Source of the DNA: Aquatica leii
Taxonomy: Eukaryota > Arthropoda > Insecta > Coleoptera > Lampyridae
DNA: 64,000 nucleotides
Direction of reading: 5' to 3'
Assembly (NCBI GenBank): GCA_035610365.1
Contig: CM069432.1
Span: 26,474,354-26,538,353 of the forward strand
Shown: in pieces, positions 1-12,266 of the stretch
Position numbering within the stretch: the first letter of the stretch is position 1
How the letters are laid out: every line of letters begins with the position of its first letter
Notes under the pieces: model-generated
What the model saw: the letters and a program-made list of their open reading frames with translations, nothing else
Told to the model about the DNA's origin: nothing
Databases searched by the model: none
Translations under genes and position numbers: made by a program

Positions 1-891
1 CCTTCAACTCGTCTTCCAACGATTAGAGAAATTTAGTATGGTAATAAACCTATCCAAATGCATCTTCGAACAGCCTGAGGTAACTTTTCTCGGCTATACT
101 GCTGTTAACAGCAGAGGCTGTAAACCACCCAAAAAAAGGGTTGCAGCAGTCAGCGAAGCAAAGAAACCAACAACAGTGAAACATCTACGACGTTTTTTGG
201 AGATGATTAACTTTTATCGTCGATTTATTCCCAATGCAGCAAGAGTACAAGCTCCGCTATACGAGTTGTTAACAGGTGCAAGAATCAAAAGTATGTCATA
301 CAATGGTCAGAAATCAGTGAACAAGCTTTGGCTTTGGCTTTAGCTCATCCATCTCTAGAAGCTGTCCGCTCATTAATGGTAGACGCCTCAAATTTTGCAA
401 TCAGAGCCGTTCTACAACAAAAGATCGACAACTCGTGGCAATCAATAGCATTCTATTCAAAAAAGCTTTCCCAATCACAGCAAAAGTACAGTGCCTATGA
501 CCGCAAACTACTCGCCGCATTTTTTTTAACATTTTAAACATTATATAGAAGCACGTTATTTTATCCTGTTCACAGACCACAAACCATTGATTTATGCTTT
601 CAAACAAAAACTTGAGAAGACATCACCCAAGCAATTCCGATACTTACACCTAATAAGTAAGTATACCACAGACATCAAACACATAAGTGGGAAAGAAAAC
701 ATCCCCGCAGATACACTGTCAAGATTAGAAGTTGTCAATACTTCAACTCACGTAACATATCAAAATTTGCAGAATCGCAGAAAAAGGATACCAAACTTCA
801 AAATCTACTCCATGGTACATCCTCTCTAAAATTAAACAAAATACATATTCCTGTGATGTATCTTGCGACACATCAACCAAAAATGCAAGAC

Positions 892-1971
892 TGTAATAAA
901 AAAATATTCCGAATAAAGAACGTATAAAATACATTTAATAAATGCAAAATAATATAACCACGGCAGCAATCGGAGACACAGACCTCTGGGTGTGAACTTG
1001 AATGAAAATAAATACAAAGATGTGAGTTCGTTTAATTTACTAACTATAATATAATACATTATTTACATTAAAGAAAAATGAACATTATTTGAATCTAAAC
1101 AATATTTAGAATAAAACAGTATTTGAATAAAACAAAATATGGAGTAAAACAATATTTAGGCGCCAATCACCTTTAAATCGGTGATGAATAAAAAGCATCA
1201 ACTCTTATACTTAATTATTAATTGATATTAAATGCAAATGTCGTAAACGTTTGATTTGTTATCGAGTATGTTTCCCGAACAGTTTTAATAACACAATTTA
1301 ATCACTTGAATGTAAAATGTAACTTAATTCCAGTTGACTCACCACAATTAATGACATCGGATATCTTCTATTTTTAGCACATCTTGGTTAACGTGATAAA
1401 ATTCTTCAACAGGAATAAAACCAATGCATAATAAACTTCAATAACTGATAATCCATTAATTAAACGACAAAACCAAAAGAAAAGATCCAGTAAAAACGAA
1501 ATACCAGAAAATAAAAAGATCCAGAATAAAAAAATAAAAGACCCTAAATATAAATAATTAGAATGGTTTTTTAAATGACATGCTGTACTCACACTACATT
1601 TAGCAACGGCCTTCAACACAAACTCCTTTGTCTAACTATTGCGTAACATTTTGAAATCACTAAAAATGTTGAATTCGATAGAAAAATTATATCAAAATAG
1701 AGGTAAACTCACCAACAATTAGATGGAATGTAGAAGAATTAAATGGCATGGGTTTTTACGCCATAATCAAGAAAATTTGACTTCTACGCATCACTATGAC
1801 ACGCACGGCCAAGCGTGGCCCAAGCGCAAGTGTCAGCTTAAGCTACTACTCAGTAATTTCGACACCACGCAACGTTGCCAAACTGAATAAATTTACGTGC
1901 AATATTAGTTGCAAAAAATAAACAAATGTAAAATTGAATTTTAATGTAATAAACTCTAACGGGACGTTACA
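892..1971. repeat. Solo LTR nested in the Ty3 fossil
   Basis: A 1080-bp block begins TGTAATAAAA, ends GACGTTACA, and is flanked by the direct repeat AGAC (888-891 and 1972-1975). TG...CA ends and a 4-bp target duplication are the hallmarks of an LTR retroelement insertion. No coding sequence lies inside, so it is read as a solo LTR. It interrupts the Ty3 pol region between RNase H and integrase and is therefore the younger insertion. Confidence 0.75.
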
Positions 1972-3101
1972 AGACCGTACGTGCCACTATCACTGCGAAA
2001 CAAAATATTTGTTTTAATGCACAACTTGGCTCACCCTGGTGCCCGTGCAACACTCCACATAATAACGCAACGCTATATCTGGCTTGCGATAAAAAAATAC
2101 TGTAAAACGTGGTGCCACCAGTGCCTTAGTTGCCAAAAAACTAAAGTTTTGCGACATGTTTCAACACCAATAAGCAGTTTTCAAACACCAGACGAAAGGT
2201 TCGAGCATTGTGGGACCCTTGCTCTACTCAAAAGAATATTTCTACATATGGACATGCTTCACAACATGGCCTGAAGCTATCCCAATAACAGACCTAACTG
2301 TTGAAACCATAGCTGCAAGTTTTACTCTACCTTAGATAGCACGTTTTGGAGTTTCACTACGAATAACAACGGACTGAGGACGACAGTTTGAGTCAGCATT
2401 GTTTGGTTCACTCGCTAAGCTCACACGCATGCACCATTTAAAAACAACCCCATCCACCTACAATCAAATGGAATTGTGGAAAGATTCCATCGACAACTAA
2501 AGATTGAACTTAAATGTCATAACAACTCTACATGGACGAATGCATTGCCAGTTTTTCTACTTGGAATACGTTTCTCTCTAAACGAAGGCTTGAAAACCGC
2601 AGCAACACAACTTGTTTATGGAAAAAATCTTCATTTGCCAGGTGAATTCTTTCAATCATCCCAACAACAGGATGCACATGAATTTGCCAATGATTTGCAA
2701 GAACACTTCAAACAAATAAAACCCGAACCTAAAAGCGCTCATGGTACAAAACAAATTTTCATACCCAAAGATTTATTCTTCAAGCCACGTTTTCATTCGT
2801 CGTGATGCTGTACGAAAACCACTCCAACCAACTTATGATGGCCCATTTCAAGTTGTCAATCAAAACCAAAAAGTATTCATGGTAAATGTCAACGGTAAAC
2901 ATACAGCAATTTCAATTGACAGACTTAAACCAGCATTTTTAGACTTTGAACATACAAAAGAAAATATTCAAGCAGAACGTATTTGTGCTCAACGGTTACA
3001 ACAACTCTATGAAGATCACACATATAAAAAAAGTAACATTCGCCCGCGAGGTAACAATATTTAACCTCAACGTTTCATGACGTTCACTGGGAGGGGGGTG
3101 A

Positions 3102-3315
3102 TGTGGCAACTCTGCAATAAGCGTCATCACGGTGAAGTGAGACAACTGCAGGATATAAAAAGGAGTTTCGGCGGTTACCAAAAGATCTCGATGCAAGCTC
3201 TCGCGTAGTTACGACGCCAAAAAAACGTTATCTGAAGAACAATAAGAATGTTAATGGTAATCATTAAATTTATATATTATAAAACAATTTAAAATAAAAT
3301 AATTCAATTCAAACA
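3102..3315 (+). repeat. 3' LTR of the left Ty3 fossil
   Basis: It follows a G-rich polypurine tract and starts TGTGGCAACTC. It contains a polyadenylation-like AAAATAAAATAA and is taken to end at AAACA near 3315. The right border is approximate because no second LTR is in view for comparison. Confidence 0.55.
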
Positions 3316-3885
3316 ACCCAAAAGTTCTTTTTAGTACTAAATGTCTTATCATTTGCGAAACTATTTAGGTTTCGAAATTTCGAAAACCAAGTTGATGGTG
3401 GTTTCAGAGAAAATATATCGTTGGTTTCCTCCGTTTCTAAATACATACAAATATTAAATAAATATAAAAAAAAGTGAGATTATGACTTTTGACAAAAACA
3501 AAGGCAGATGTGGCTACATTGTAAATGATTACTATATGACGTCATATCAACAAACTATACATACATACACAAGTTTATAAACGAATAATAAAAAAATTTA
3601 TAATAGAGGGTACAAAGGGTTCTCTTACATTATAATATTTTCTAAGTCACTTTTAAAAAAAAAATTAAAAACGATTAATTAAAGCATAACAAAATAAACA
3701 AATAATATTATTATACCTAATTACGTTTATTAAAACAACGAGTAGATTTTTTTATTATTAACCCAAATGCGGTCAACAACCACAACATACATACCACAAC
3801 AATGTCACTTTATATATTTGTTGTACATTTTCATATATTTACATGCACACGTTAATTTAACATAGATATCAAATTGTAGTAAAAC
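3316..3885. other. Intergenic, AT-rich
   Basis: No ORF or repeat is recognised. The stretch lies directly upstream of the FMO gene and presumably contains its promoter. A clear TATA or initiator element could not be assigned. Confidence 0.5.
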
Positions 3886-5350
3886 ATGAAGATTGCAATA
3901 ATTGGAGCTGGTGTAGCAGGTGTAGTTACTTTAAAATACGCTTTAGAAAGAGGACACGAGTGTGAATGTTTTGAAGAAACTGGTGAATTTGGAGGCACTT
4001 GGGTTTATACAGATAAAACTGGAGTAGATGAAAATGGGATGAAAATTTATCGTACTATGTATAAAGACTTGATGTGCGTTGTTTTCATTTTTGTATCGTA
4101 TTACTTTGAACTAAAATTTTCAGAACGAATTTGCCTAAAGAAGTAATGTTTTTCTTAGACTTTCCTTATCCAGAACATATAAAAGAATCCATTATAACAC
4201 AACCTCAGGTCCTACAATACCTAACAGATTATGTTAATAAGTTTGATTTAGAAAAACATATAAAGGTAAAGAAAAAAATATTCGACAACTGAATATGATT
4301 GCGTTTTAGTATCACCAAACCGTTGTCAAAGTACGGCCACACAATGACGATAAATGGACAGTGACAACTGAGAATGTTATAAATAAAACACAAAATTCAA
4401 AAATTTACGAAAGTGTGTTCGTTTGTAACGGTCATTTTCGTTACCCGAAACTACCAAATATCGACAGTCGTAATCTTTTTAATGGTTTGCAAATGCACAG
4501 TAGTGATTACAGGAACCAAAACTTGTATAAAAATAAGCGGGTATTGGTAATTGGTGCATCATATTCTGGAATAGATGTTGCTAACCATATCAAGAGTGTA
4601 ACAAAAAAGGTAAATTTTAATTATTTGTGCCACAACATAATCTGTGTTTTAGTTATGTTTAAGTCACTGGTCACCTACTAATGTAAAAATAGAATCTGTG
4701 GTTAATAAACCTGCAGTATCAAAAATGTACCCACAAGGTGCTGTTTTTGCCGATGGTACAGTAGAAGAATTTGATATTGTTATATATTGCACAGGTAATT
4801 GTTTAAGCTTTGTTATTGGTTTCTTTATGTTGTTAAGTTTTAGGGTATGAATATAAATTTCCTTTTCTTGATGATAGCTGTGGAATAACAGTGAATGATA
4901 ATTGGGTAAAGCCTTTGTACAAACACGTTATAAATATCGAACGACCCACAATGTACTTTATTGGTATTCCGTTCTTAGTAGCAGCGTTTCAGTGCTGCGA
5001 CATACAAGTATTATCGCATGCGAGTTAACTTTGAGTACTATTTAGTGACATTTCAGGCACGGTTTTCTCTGGCCGCTTTAGAAAAAAAGTTTGTTTTGCC
5101 ACAAAAACAACACATGCTAAAAGACCTTAACGATTATGAGTTTGAGTTAAAGAAAAACAATGTTCCCAATAGACATACACATAAAATTGGTCAAAGAATC
5201 GTGTCGTATTTTGCAGAATTAGCAGAAATAGCTGCGATAAGACCTATTCCGAATGTTTACGCTAAATTATACTCATACGTAATTTCACAATTTGGTAATC
5301 AGTCTAAAAATTATGTTATTTTGAACGATGAACATTTTATTGTATGTTAA
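3886..5350 (+). CDS. Flavin-containing monooxygenase (FMO), six exons
   Basis: FMOs use FAD and NADPH to oxygenate nitrogen or sulfur in xenobiotics and metabolites. Reading the splice sites gives exons 3886-4073, 4124-4265, 4310-4609, 4653-4794, 4844-5007 and 5057-5350, with five GT-AG introns of 43-50 bp. These sum to 1230 nt, an unbroken 409-residue protein, close to the usual insect FMO length of a little over 400. The FAD motif GAGVAG is at residues 7-12, so the ATG at 3886 fits as the start. The FMO signature FNGLQMHSSDY is at about 167-177, the NADPH motif GASYSG at about 192-197, and a CTGY motif near 257. AATAAA-like signals follow near 5450-5475. The first intron donor is GTGCGT rather than GTAAGT. 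No damage is seen. The exon borders were inferred by eye. Confidence 0.9.
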
Positions 5351-6342
5351 CAGTTTCTTTCATATTATTGGTTAGCACTGATAATGTTTTTTGCTATTGA
5401 AATTATGATTAAAGCATCCATGTGTTAGCATAACAACATAATATTTAATAGAAAAATAAAAAAATAAAATAAATCAAATATTTTTAAGGAACCTTTAATT
5501 GTCTCTCGCAAAAAAGAATGCAATGTCGTTTACAATAAAAGATAATTATTAGATAACTCAGATTAATTTGATCAAGTATCTTAGCTAGAACATTTTTATG
5601 AATTTTATTTATCAAATTTTCTACCATCAAAGTTTTTTCTAAAATTTTCTTTCTTGACAAGATACACTCTAAACTTTTTTTTTGACTGGCCAAGGAAATA
5701 TCTTCTTCAAATGTTAAACTGGCAAAATTTTACTGACGAATACAACTTATACTAACAAGAAAGTAACATTTTGCCGATTTGTAAACAGGTGGTACCTAGT
5801 AGTAACATTTCGGTGTAATGATTTTTACCCATCACCCACCTATTTTGGAGGGAGGGCCATTTTTATTTTATTTTTTGCAATTTTTTTTAGGAATTTTAAC
5901 TTATAGCCGTTAAACATCCCAAAGCAGGTAATAAAATTTATACCAAAGTATATGGCAAAAGTTTTGCTATAAAATGTATATAGATACAACAATAAAATAC
6001 AAATATATAAGAACAGTAAAAAAATATCAATAAACAGTTAGGAAGATTCACTGCACGACGCTGGCGATCTCAATACCACATGCAGGTTTGAACAGGAATT
6101 TTCGACAGGCTTGAACTTGCATTACTCTTCTCATTATAGTATATTACATTGTTTGTTTAACTGCTTCGATCAGTACATCTATAGCTATTGCAGAGTTAAC
6201 TTGTCGACGTTTTAAACGTGATGGATTTTGTGTTCATTTTTGTTCATTTATGTAAAACAGTAAAACTACTTTTACTCCGGATTTTTTCTAGTGACTAAGT
6301 GTGATTTGTGGTTAATGTCGGGCGTTGAATTACTGTTTAATT
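5351..6342. other. Intergenic, AT-rich
   Basis: It contains the probable FMO polyadenylation signals (5450-5475). No coding segment is recognised. Short ORFs here have no visible domain and look like chance. Confidence 0.5.
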
Positions 6343-7665
6343 ATGCCACGCGAGTGTAAAAATCATCCCGATAGCTTCTGCTATGTCTGCGGGGAATTAA
6401 CTTTAAAAGCGCAACGAAAACCCCTTTCTCCGTTTGTTAAAACAGCTTATAAATTGTACTTTGATTGTCAAGTTGGCGACCAGGACAAGACTTGGGTTCC
6501 ATCAGTTGGCTCAAAGGTACCCGTAAATCAATGCCATTTGCTGTGCCCATGGTTTGGCGTGAACCTCGCTGTCACCTTACAGATTGTTACTTTTGTATGA
6601 CTTCCACCGTCGGGTTTTCGAGCAAAAGTAATACAATTCAGTATCCCAATATTCCGTCAGCTCTAAGACCTGTTCCTCATAACGATACTTTGCCAATCCC
6701 AGAGCCCCCAAACACTTATACCCTAGAGCCGGAAATTGATTTAAAAGACTCTGGGCCACAACCTGGGGCTTCGAATGATACGTTCAATGATGATGAAGAG
6801 TATTCCGCAGATTTAGTTTCTCGGCAACCTCACTTCCTCACTCAATCAGAATTAAATGATCTTGTCAGGGAATTGCAGTTACCGAAGACTAAATCTCAGC
6901 TCCTAAAATCGCGACTTCAACAGTGGAATCTCTTAGAAAAGGGAGTAAAAATATCTTCTTAAAGGACCAGACAAGCAACCCTGAAATGTCTTTTCTCAGA
7001 AGATAAAGGTTTAGTGTTCTGCCCTAATGCAAATTTATTGATGACAGAGCTACAGATGCCATGTGACCCAGACAAATGGAGACTGTTTACAGACTCATCA
7101 AAAACAAGCTTAAAAGTTGTCCTGTTGGGAAATGAGAATGACTTCCCATCAGTTCCAGTTGCATACTCTGTTGATATGAAGGAAACGTACAAAAACATCT
7201 TCAGAATCTTTGATAAAATTAGATATCATGATTATAAGTGGAAAGTTTGCGCTGACTTAAAAGTTGTTGCTCTACTCACGGGCCTGCAATCAGAATTCAC
7301 AAAATATTGCTGCTTCCTTTGTGAATGGGATAGCCGAGCCCGAGATAAACATTACATCGTACGGGACTGGCCTCTGTGAGAAAATCTTATTCCTGGTCAG
7401 AAAAATGTCGCCCACAATCCTTTGGTTCCGAAGAAAAACATTTATTTACCACCTTTACACATCAAACTTGGATTGATCAAGCAATTTGTGAAAGCAGTGG
7501 ACAAGACAGGTGGCGAAAAGTGGTAAAATTAGAGATTTGGGGCTCCCTCGAAAATGGTGGGTGATGGAAGAAAACGGTAGACATATTTGGATTGAGGACG
7601 TCATTTTACATAAGAATCACGCGGCCAGTGTTATCGTGCATCAAACCGGCAGACATGTAAAATGA
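6343..7665 (+). pseudogene. Decayed repetitive ORF, transposon-like, family uncertain
   Basis: The reading begins with MPRECKNHPDSFCYVCGE at 6343 and continues in several frames through blocks such as PFAVPMVWREP, VPVAYSVDMKET, KVVALLTGLQ and FLCEWDSRARDKHY, ending near 7665. I recall this order of motifs from a highly repeated, poorly named protein family in insects and Hydra. I cannot assign it to a transposase class from memory. The cysteine-rich start (C-x2-C pairs) suggests zinc binding. The copy has several frame breaks, and part of the middle-to-late region seems missing between about 7500 and 7560. The right end abuts the rDNA/R2 structure. Confidence 0.5.
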
Positions 7666-7669
7666 ATTT

Positions 7670-7737
7670 TAGTTAGTTCTAGATTTTTATCTTCTTTAGG
7701 AGGGGCAATAAAAACCACTCTAAACTGTTTTTATGGC
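7670..7737 (-). repeat. Unit X, left copy (68 bp)
   Basis: It is identical, in reverse complement, to 20926-20993. Together with the adjoining 28S bases it forms a perfect inverted repeat of 81 bp that brackets the two R2 elements. On the inner side it joins a 28S fragment; on the outer side the two copies have unrelated flanks. One reading of the right copy weakly resembles the start of a Ty3 reverse transcriptase domain, so X may be Ty3-derived. Its origin is not settled. Confidence 0.8.
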
Positions 7738-7758
7738 AGATGACGAGGCATTTGGCTA
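7738..7758 (-). rRNA. 28S rRNA fragment, downstream side of the R2 site (21 bp)
   Basis: On the minus strand this reads TAGCCAAATGCC followed by TCGTCATCT, which is the conserved 28S sequence immediately 3' of the R2 cleavage site. The 28S match stops there: the native AATTAGTGACG is replaced by unit X. It directly follows the 3' end of R2b, as expected for an R2 inserted at its own site. Confidence 0.85.
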
Positions 7759-8303
7759 TATTTCTTTATTATTTGACGGTATATACATTAGACAACACAT
7801 ATATATATATATATAACTTAAAAGATACATATAACATTTAAGACGCTAACACATTCGGAGGCCGCCTGCCTCCTGCACTCGATGGTCCATCTACACTACC
7901 CGACACCTTCCCGTGGTAGACGGCGTTGAAAGTCGATTTTCGCCGTCGTCCTGCAGAACCGGCTCCAGTTGGTGTGTGAGCCTTGTAGCACCCTCGTTGT
8001 AAGACCCGCCAGGAGTCCATTCGAAAGCCCAAGTGCGGCCAGTGACATATGGGAGTCCGCACTCCATACGCCGCGCCAGGAGATGGTGCATGTGGTCGTC
8101 TCGATGTTGGGGACCGGGATCTCGAGACGCTTAGAAACTGCGTCTATCACTTCCCGGTCATCCGCGTAGTAGGCCCTCTTCGCTAGATGAGCGTTACGAA
8201 GAGGCGCTGCGGCTGAGACGACCTGGGCGTCGATGATTATGATGCCCTTTTCTTCTCTCCTGGCAATGATGTCTGGCTTTCGAAGTCCTTTGGAGGTACG
8301 AAG

Positions 8304-9750
8304 TGTAACGATACGAATCCAGTAATGCAATTTTTTAGGAAATTCACAATAATTATTTGAAAATTGCGCGTGGACTTTCACCGTATCGTAGGTCCCCACC
8401 AAATCCGAAACGATGCGCACGGTGATCCCCGCTACAAAGGCAGCCAAGCGGAACCACCGGGGTGTATAAAAGCGGCCACGCAAGCTTACTTAACTGAACT
8501 TAGCCTTCTCCTCCGAGATCCGTTTCCAGAAACTCCTCTCCGAAAAACCTTTGCTAAAACCGAACCTGAGTATTACTTTTGTGTTTTGTTGACAACCGCT
8601 ATTACCTGGACTACTCGAACGACCTGTTAATTGATTTACACCGACTACGCTGCGATTCACCTGGACCTGTTTCATTTCGTTCATCTCTCATTCATTAAAA
8701 TCACCGTCACCGCCACGAACATCATTCAGAGTAAGTGTAAAATTTGTAAAGTCGTGTATCCGTTTGTTCCTGTTGGAAGTGTTAATTCTCCCGTGGTTAG
8801 GAATTTGCCTGGCCCGAGCATTAGCACTAATTAATCCAATTTCCGAGTGGTTACATAAAAGCCCTTGTTTAAAGTTTGCGATCTTTTTGTGGTTGGGTAA
8901 ACCTCGGCTCGAAGATTTAATAATTCAAAGAAAAGAACTTTATGTAACTGAAGGAGCTATAAACAAACAGCTACCGTAAAACTTTAATTAGTAACGCGCC
9001 GTGGAATCATATTCACCTTATTATTAATTGTGCATTAAAGCTACCGTAAAACTTTAATTAGTAACGCGCCGTGGAATCATATTCACCTGATTATTAATTG
9101 TACATTGAATTTACCTGTCAAGCTATTCCGAGTTCACCGGATTCATTCAGTTTCATTTACAAATCGAATTTAACGTTATTGACCTTGAATTTTTATTCAA
9201 TCAGAGGTTTTAATTACATTTTGTGATCCATTCACGATCCACTCAATCAAAAGTTGTTCACAATAGCACCGTCCACCGACCTGTAAAATTTCATAATTAT
9301 CGGAGCCGTAATTACTTACTTTTAATGAAATTTTTGGAATTAAGAAACAAGAGGTCAAAGTCCACACCTCACACTTAGCCTGGCATTAATTAAAAACCAA
9401 CAATTTAATAAGGTAATAAAATACGCCATATTAATACTCTGTTGTAGGACTGATAACCGAGTTACCGAAACCGCCAATAGAGGGTAGCCGTTCCGGACCG
9501 AAATAAAACTAAATACAGGGTCAACCGACCAGAAAAGAAGCTGTTTATTTTGTTTATTATTGAGTAATCACTTGTTAATTAGTATAATTACTTTATTTTA
9601 TCCGTTGTTATTATATTATTACGATTTATTTTGTATTCGGTGGTAATAATAAGTATATGCATTGTAAGTTAACAATTATTTACTTCAGTCTCCACTTAGC
9701 TACCCGAAGCACCTTAAAGATAAAGCACCACCCAGACAGAGGTTGGTACA
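8304..9750 (+). repeat. 5' LTR of the nested gag-bearing element
   Basis: It starts TGTAACGATACG and ends GGTTGGTACA. A TATA-like GTATAAAAG lies near 8463. A 70-bp tandem duplication lies within it at 8969-9108. The terminal sequence recurs at the element's right end (about 11032-11066). Confidence 0.75.
8969..9108 (+). repeat. Tandem duplication, 70-bp period, inside the LTR
   Basis: Two units begin CTACCGTAAAACTTTAATTA at 8971 and 9041 and are nearly identical across the whole period. Confidence 0.8.
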
Positions 9751-9867
9751 ATTTGACGCCCGAGCATAGGGACCGAGGAATCCTGGAAAACCTGTAAGTA
9801 AATAATTAGTAACCGTATTTTTTTTAGACATTTTGGTTGGCGCTCGAGACTCACCGAAAAATCCACG

Positions 9868-11031
9868 ATGTCTGAACCGGCCGAAATGACACAAGAAGAA
9901 ACGCCTGAATCCGACGCGTTGGTCAGCTGGGTATGTAATATGAAAAAAGACGAATTAATCAGTCGACTACGAGCTTATAAACTTGATGCAACCGGAGGCG
10001 TCAATGAATTAAAAGCACGTCTAATCAATGCCTTGCGAATCACCGAAGGCACTACAAGCACGTTAACGTGGCCCAGGAATCAAGATACTTCGAGACCCAC
10101 GTCCCCGAATCCCGGATTAATATTACCAGGACCATCAGTGACGCCGACGACCGAAATTTCACCCGCACAGCTATGCGATTGTGTCCGTAAATGGGGAACC
10201 AAGTTTGATGGTAAAACCGACCCGATTTCCTTCCTGGAACGAATTGAAGAATTAAAAACCGGATACCAAATCCCTGGAGTAGCATTATTACAAGCCCTGC
10301 CGGAATTACTGAAAGACGACGTGCTCCTTTGGTACAGAAATAATAAAGACCAATGGACCCAATGGGAAGATTTCGTCCGTTATTTTCAACTCGAATTTGT
10401 AGGGCCCAGATATCGCTACCAAACCGAGGAGGCGGTAAGAAACCGACTACACCAGGATGGCGAAAAAGCCAAAGATTACATTAATGCAATAGGGACGCTG
10501 ATGAGACGCCACGGACAAATGCCGGCCGACATGCAACTGGAAAGGATTTACGAAAATCTCCACCCATCGTACAAGTTCTACGTACGAAGAAAGGACTTTT
10601 CCGACCTCGCAGAATTAGCGGCCCTGGCCAGAGAATATGAGGCGATACCACAGTCAAAACCCCAACGATCACCGATCGTCCGCTTTGATGTAGCTACCGT
10701 AAACCGCAACCGAATTTCACAAAGAACAGTTGAGCAGGAACCAGTCGCTGCCCACCCGCCTAGACCGTACAATGGAACCGAAGTATGCTGGAGATGCGGC
10801 CAGAGAGGCCATCAGAAAAACCAATGCCGAGGACAATTTAAGCTTTTTTGCTCACGATGCGGCAAAAATGGAGTCTACTCCCGTGATTGTCCATGCCCGC
10901 AGTCGAGAAACGGATTTAGCCAATTAGCATACATAGAAGAGCCCCGATTAGTAACAAATGCCCTTCACGGCTCTACCAGTAACCTAGAATGGACAGAATG
11001 GTTAAAAACGGTACGTCAATTCTATTCGACA
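9868..11031 (+). pseudogene. Retrotransposon gag of the nested LTR element
   Basis: The frame starts at ATG 9868. It shows an N-terminal helical SAP-like stretch (ELISRLRAYKLDATGGVNEL), a proline-rich linker, the Ty3-type gag core around WGTKFDGKTDPISFLERIE, and CCHC zinc knuckles beginning CWRCGQRGHQKNQC. It belongs to an incomplete element and is treated as a fossil. Confidence 0.75.
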
Positions 11032-12266
11032 AAGATAAAGCACCACCCAGCCAGAGGGTTGGTACAGAAGCTTCGGCTCTTTCTCCACTTCCCAGCCTTT
11101 TTCTTGGAGCCCTGCAGCGATGGTGTTACACAGGGCGTCATGCCGCCGAACTCTGCCTCCATGGGTAATTGGGCAGCACTGGATGTGCTGCCGTCTTAGT
11201 GAACGGGCATCCAGCCCGGCATAGTGTTGGCCGGTTTTCACGCCGTTCACCTCGAGAAACCCTGATGCGTGTTGGGAGGCAGTTGATGCGGACATGATGG
11301 TGCTGCACGTAGTCTCGTCCCGGGATGGTCTGGTGACGTTGGTAGACCCAGTTGCTTGACAGCGAGCTCCTGGATGATTCTCGGAGCTCGCGTCCGTCTA
11401 CTGACTCGTGCAGCAACTTCGCCCAGTGTCGCTGTCGATCCTCAGCCCTTAGAGCGTCCGGCAGACTTAGTTTTCTGAGCGACTTCTTGGCCCAACCCAA
11501 CTTGCGTTGAAGTCGTCGGGTGGTAGAAGCCGCTCGTGCTGCTCCATAAGTAGATGTTTGTAAAGGGCTGAGGCGGGCGATGGTGAGGCTGGGTATTAGT
11601 GTTGAAAGAGCCGGTATCCCTAGGCCGCCGTCCTTGACCGCCGCATGAAAGTAGCCCTCTGCCGTGTCGTCCGGGAGTCGAAGCCAGGCTCGAATGGCAC
11701 GCCTGACTTGTTTGTCGAGGGACCGCAGTCTTCCCGTCGTGGTTCTGCCCAGGACTAGGTTATGGTATAACCTGGGCACAAGGAAGACTCGAAGGATGTG
11801 CAGTCGTTGCTGGGGCTTGAGAGGTGCTTTGGTGATAAGCACCTCTCCCAGATCTTCCTCGACAGTTTCGGCTCCCGTGGCTCCATACTCAACTCCGAGG
11901 TACTTCCATTTGCTAAGCACCCCGGCCGCGGGAAGAGGCTCGCCGCCAAGTGTGAATGACGAGCTGGTGAGAATCGCTATTCTCTTGTTCTTCTTGTCCG
12001 GCACCAGAGAGAAGGTGTAGCTCTTCTGGCGGTTGAACAGGAGGCCCATGCTGGCTGCCACTTCTTCAACCCTATCGATAGCTGTTTGAAGTCGTAGCTT
12101 CGAAGATGCTATCTGGGCCACGTCGTCGGCGAAGGCAAGTGCGTTGATTGTCGCTGCCTCAAGTTGAAAGCCAACGTCCCGTGGTACGGCGTCTAGCATG
12201 GTGTCGACGGCCGTATTGAAGAGGAGTGGCGACAGAGGATCCCCTTGACGAACTCCACGACGCACT

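Larger units (their letters stand above)
1..3315 (+). mobile_element. Ty3/gypsy-type LTR retroelement fossil, 3' part
   Basis: Translated pieces match, in order, the end of a Ty3-type reverse transcriptase and RNase H (38-829), the integrase zinc-binding region with its H-H-C-C pattern (1981-2274), integrase core and C-terminal pieces (2476-3064), a purine-rich tract (3090-3100) and a 3' LTR (3102-3315). The element enters from the left edge, so its 5' part is not visible. It is broken by several breaks and by a nested solo LTR at 892-1971. It is old enough to have lost an open frame. Confidence 0.85.
8304..11066 (+). mobile_element. Ty3/gypsy-like LTR element fossil nested in R2b
   Basis: The insertion is bounded by the direct repeat GAAG (8300-8303 and 11067-11070), with TG...CA ends. 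It comprises a 5' LTR (8304-9750), a primer-binding-like tract (from about 9752), a gag reading frame from 9868, and a right terminus that repeats the LTR's terminal sequence. No pol is seen. The element is incomplete and therefore non-autonomous. Its age is moderate, since gag is still largely open. Confidence 0.8.
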
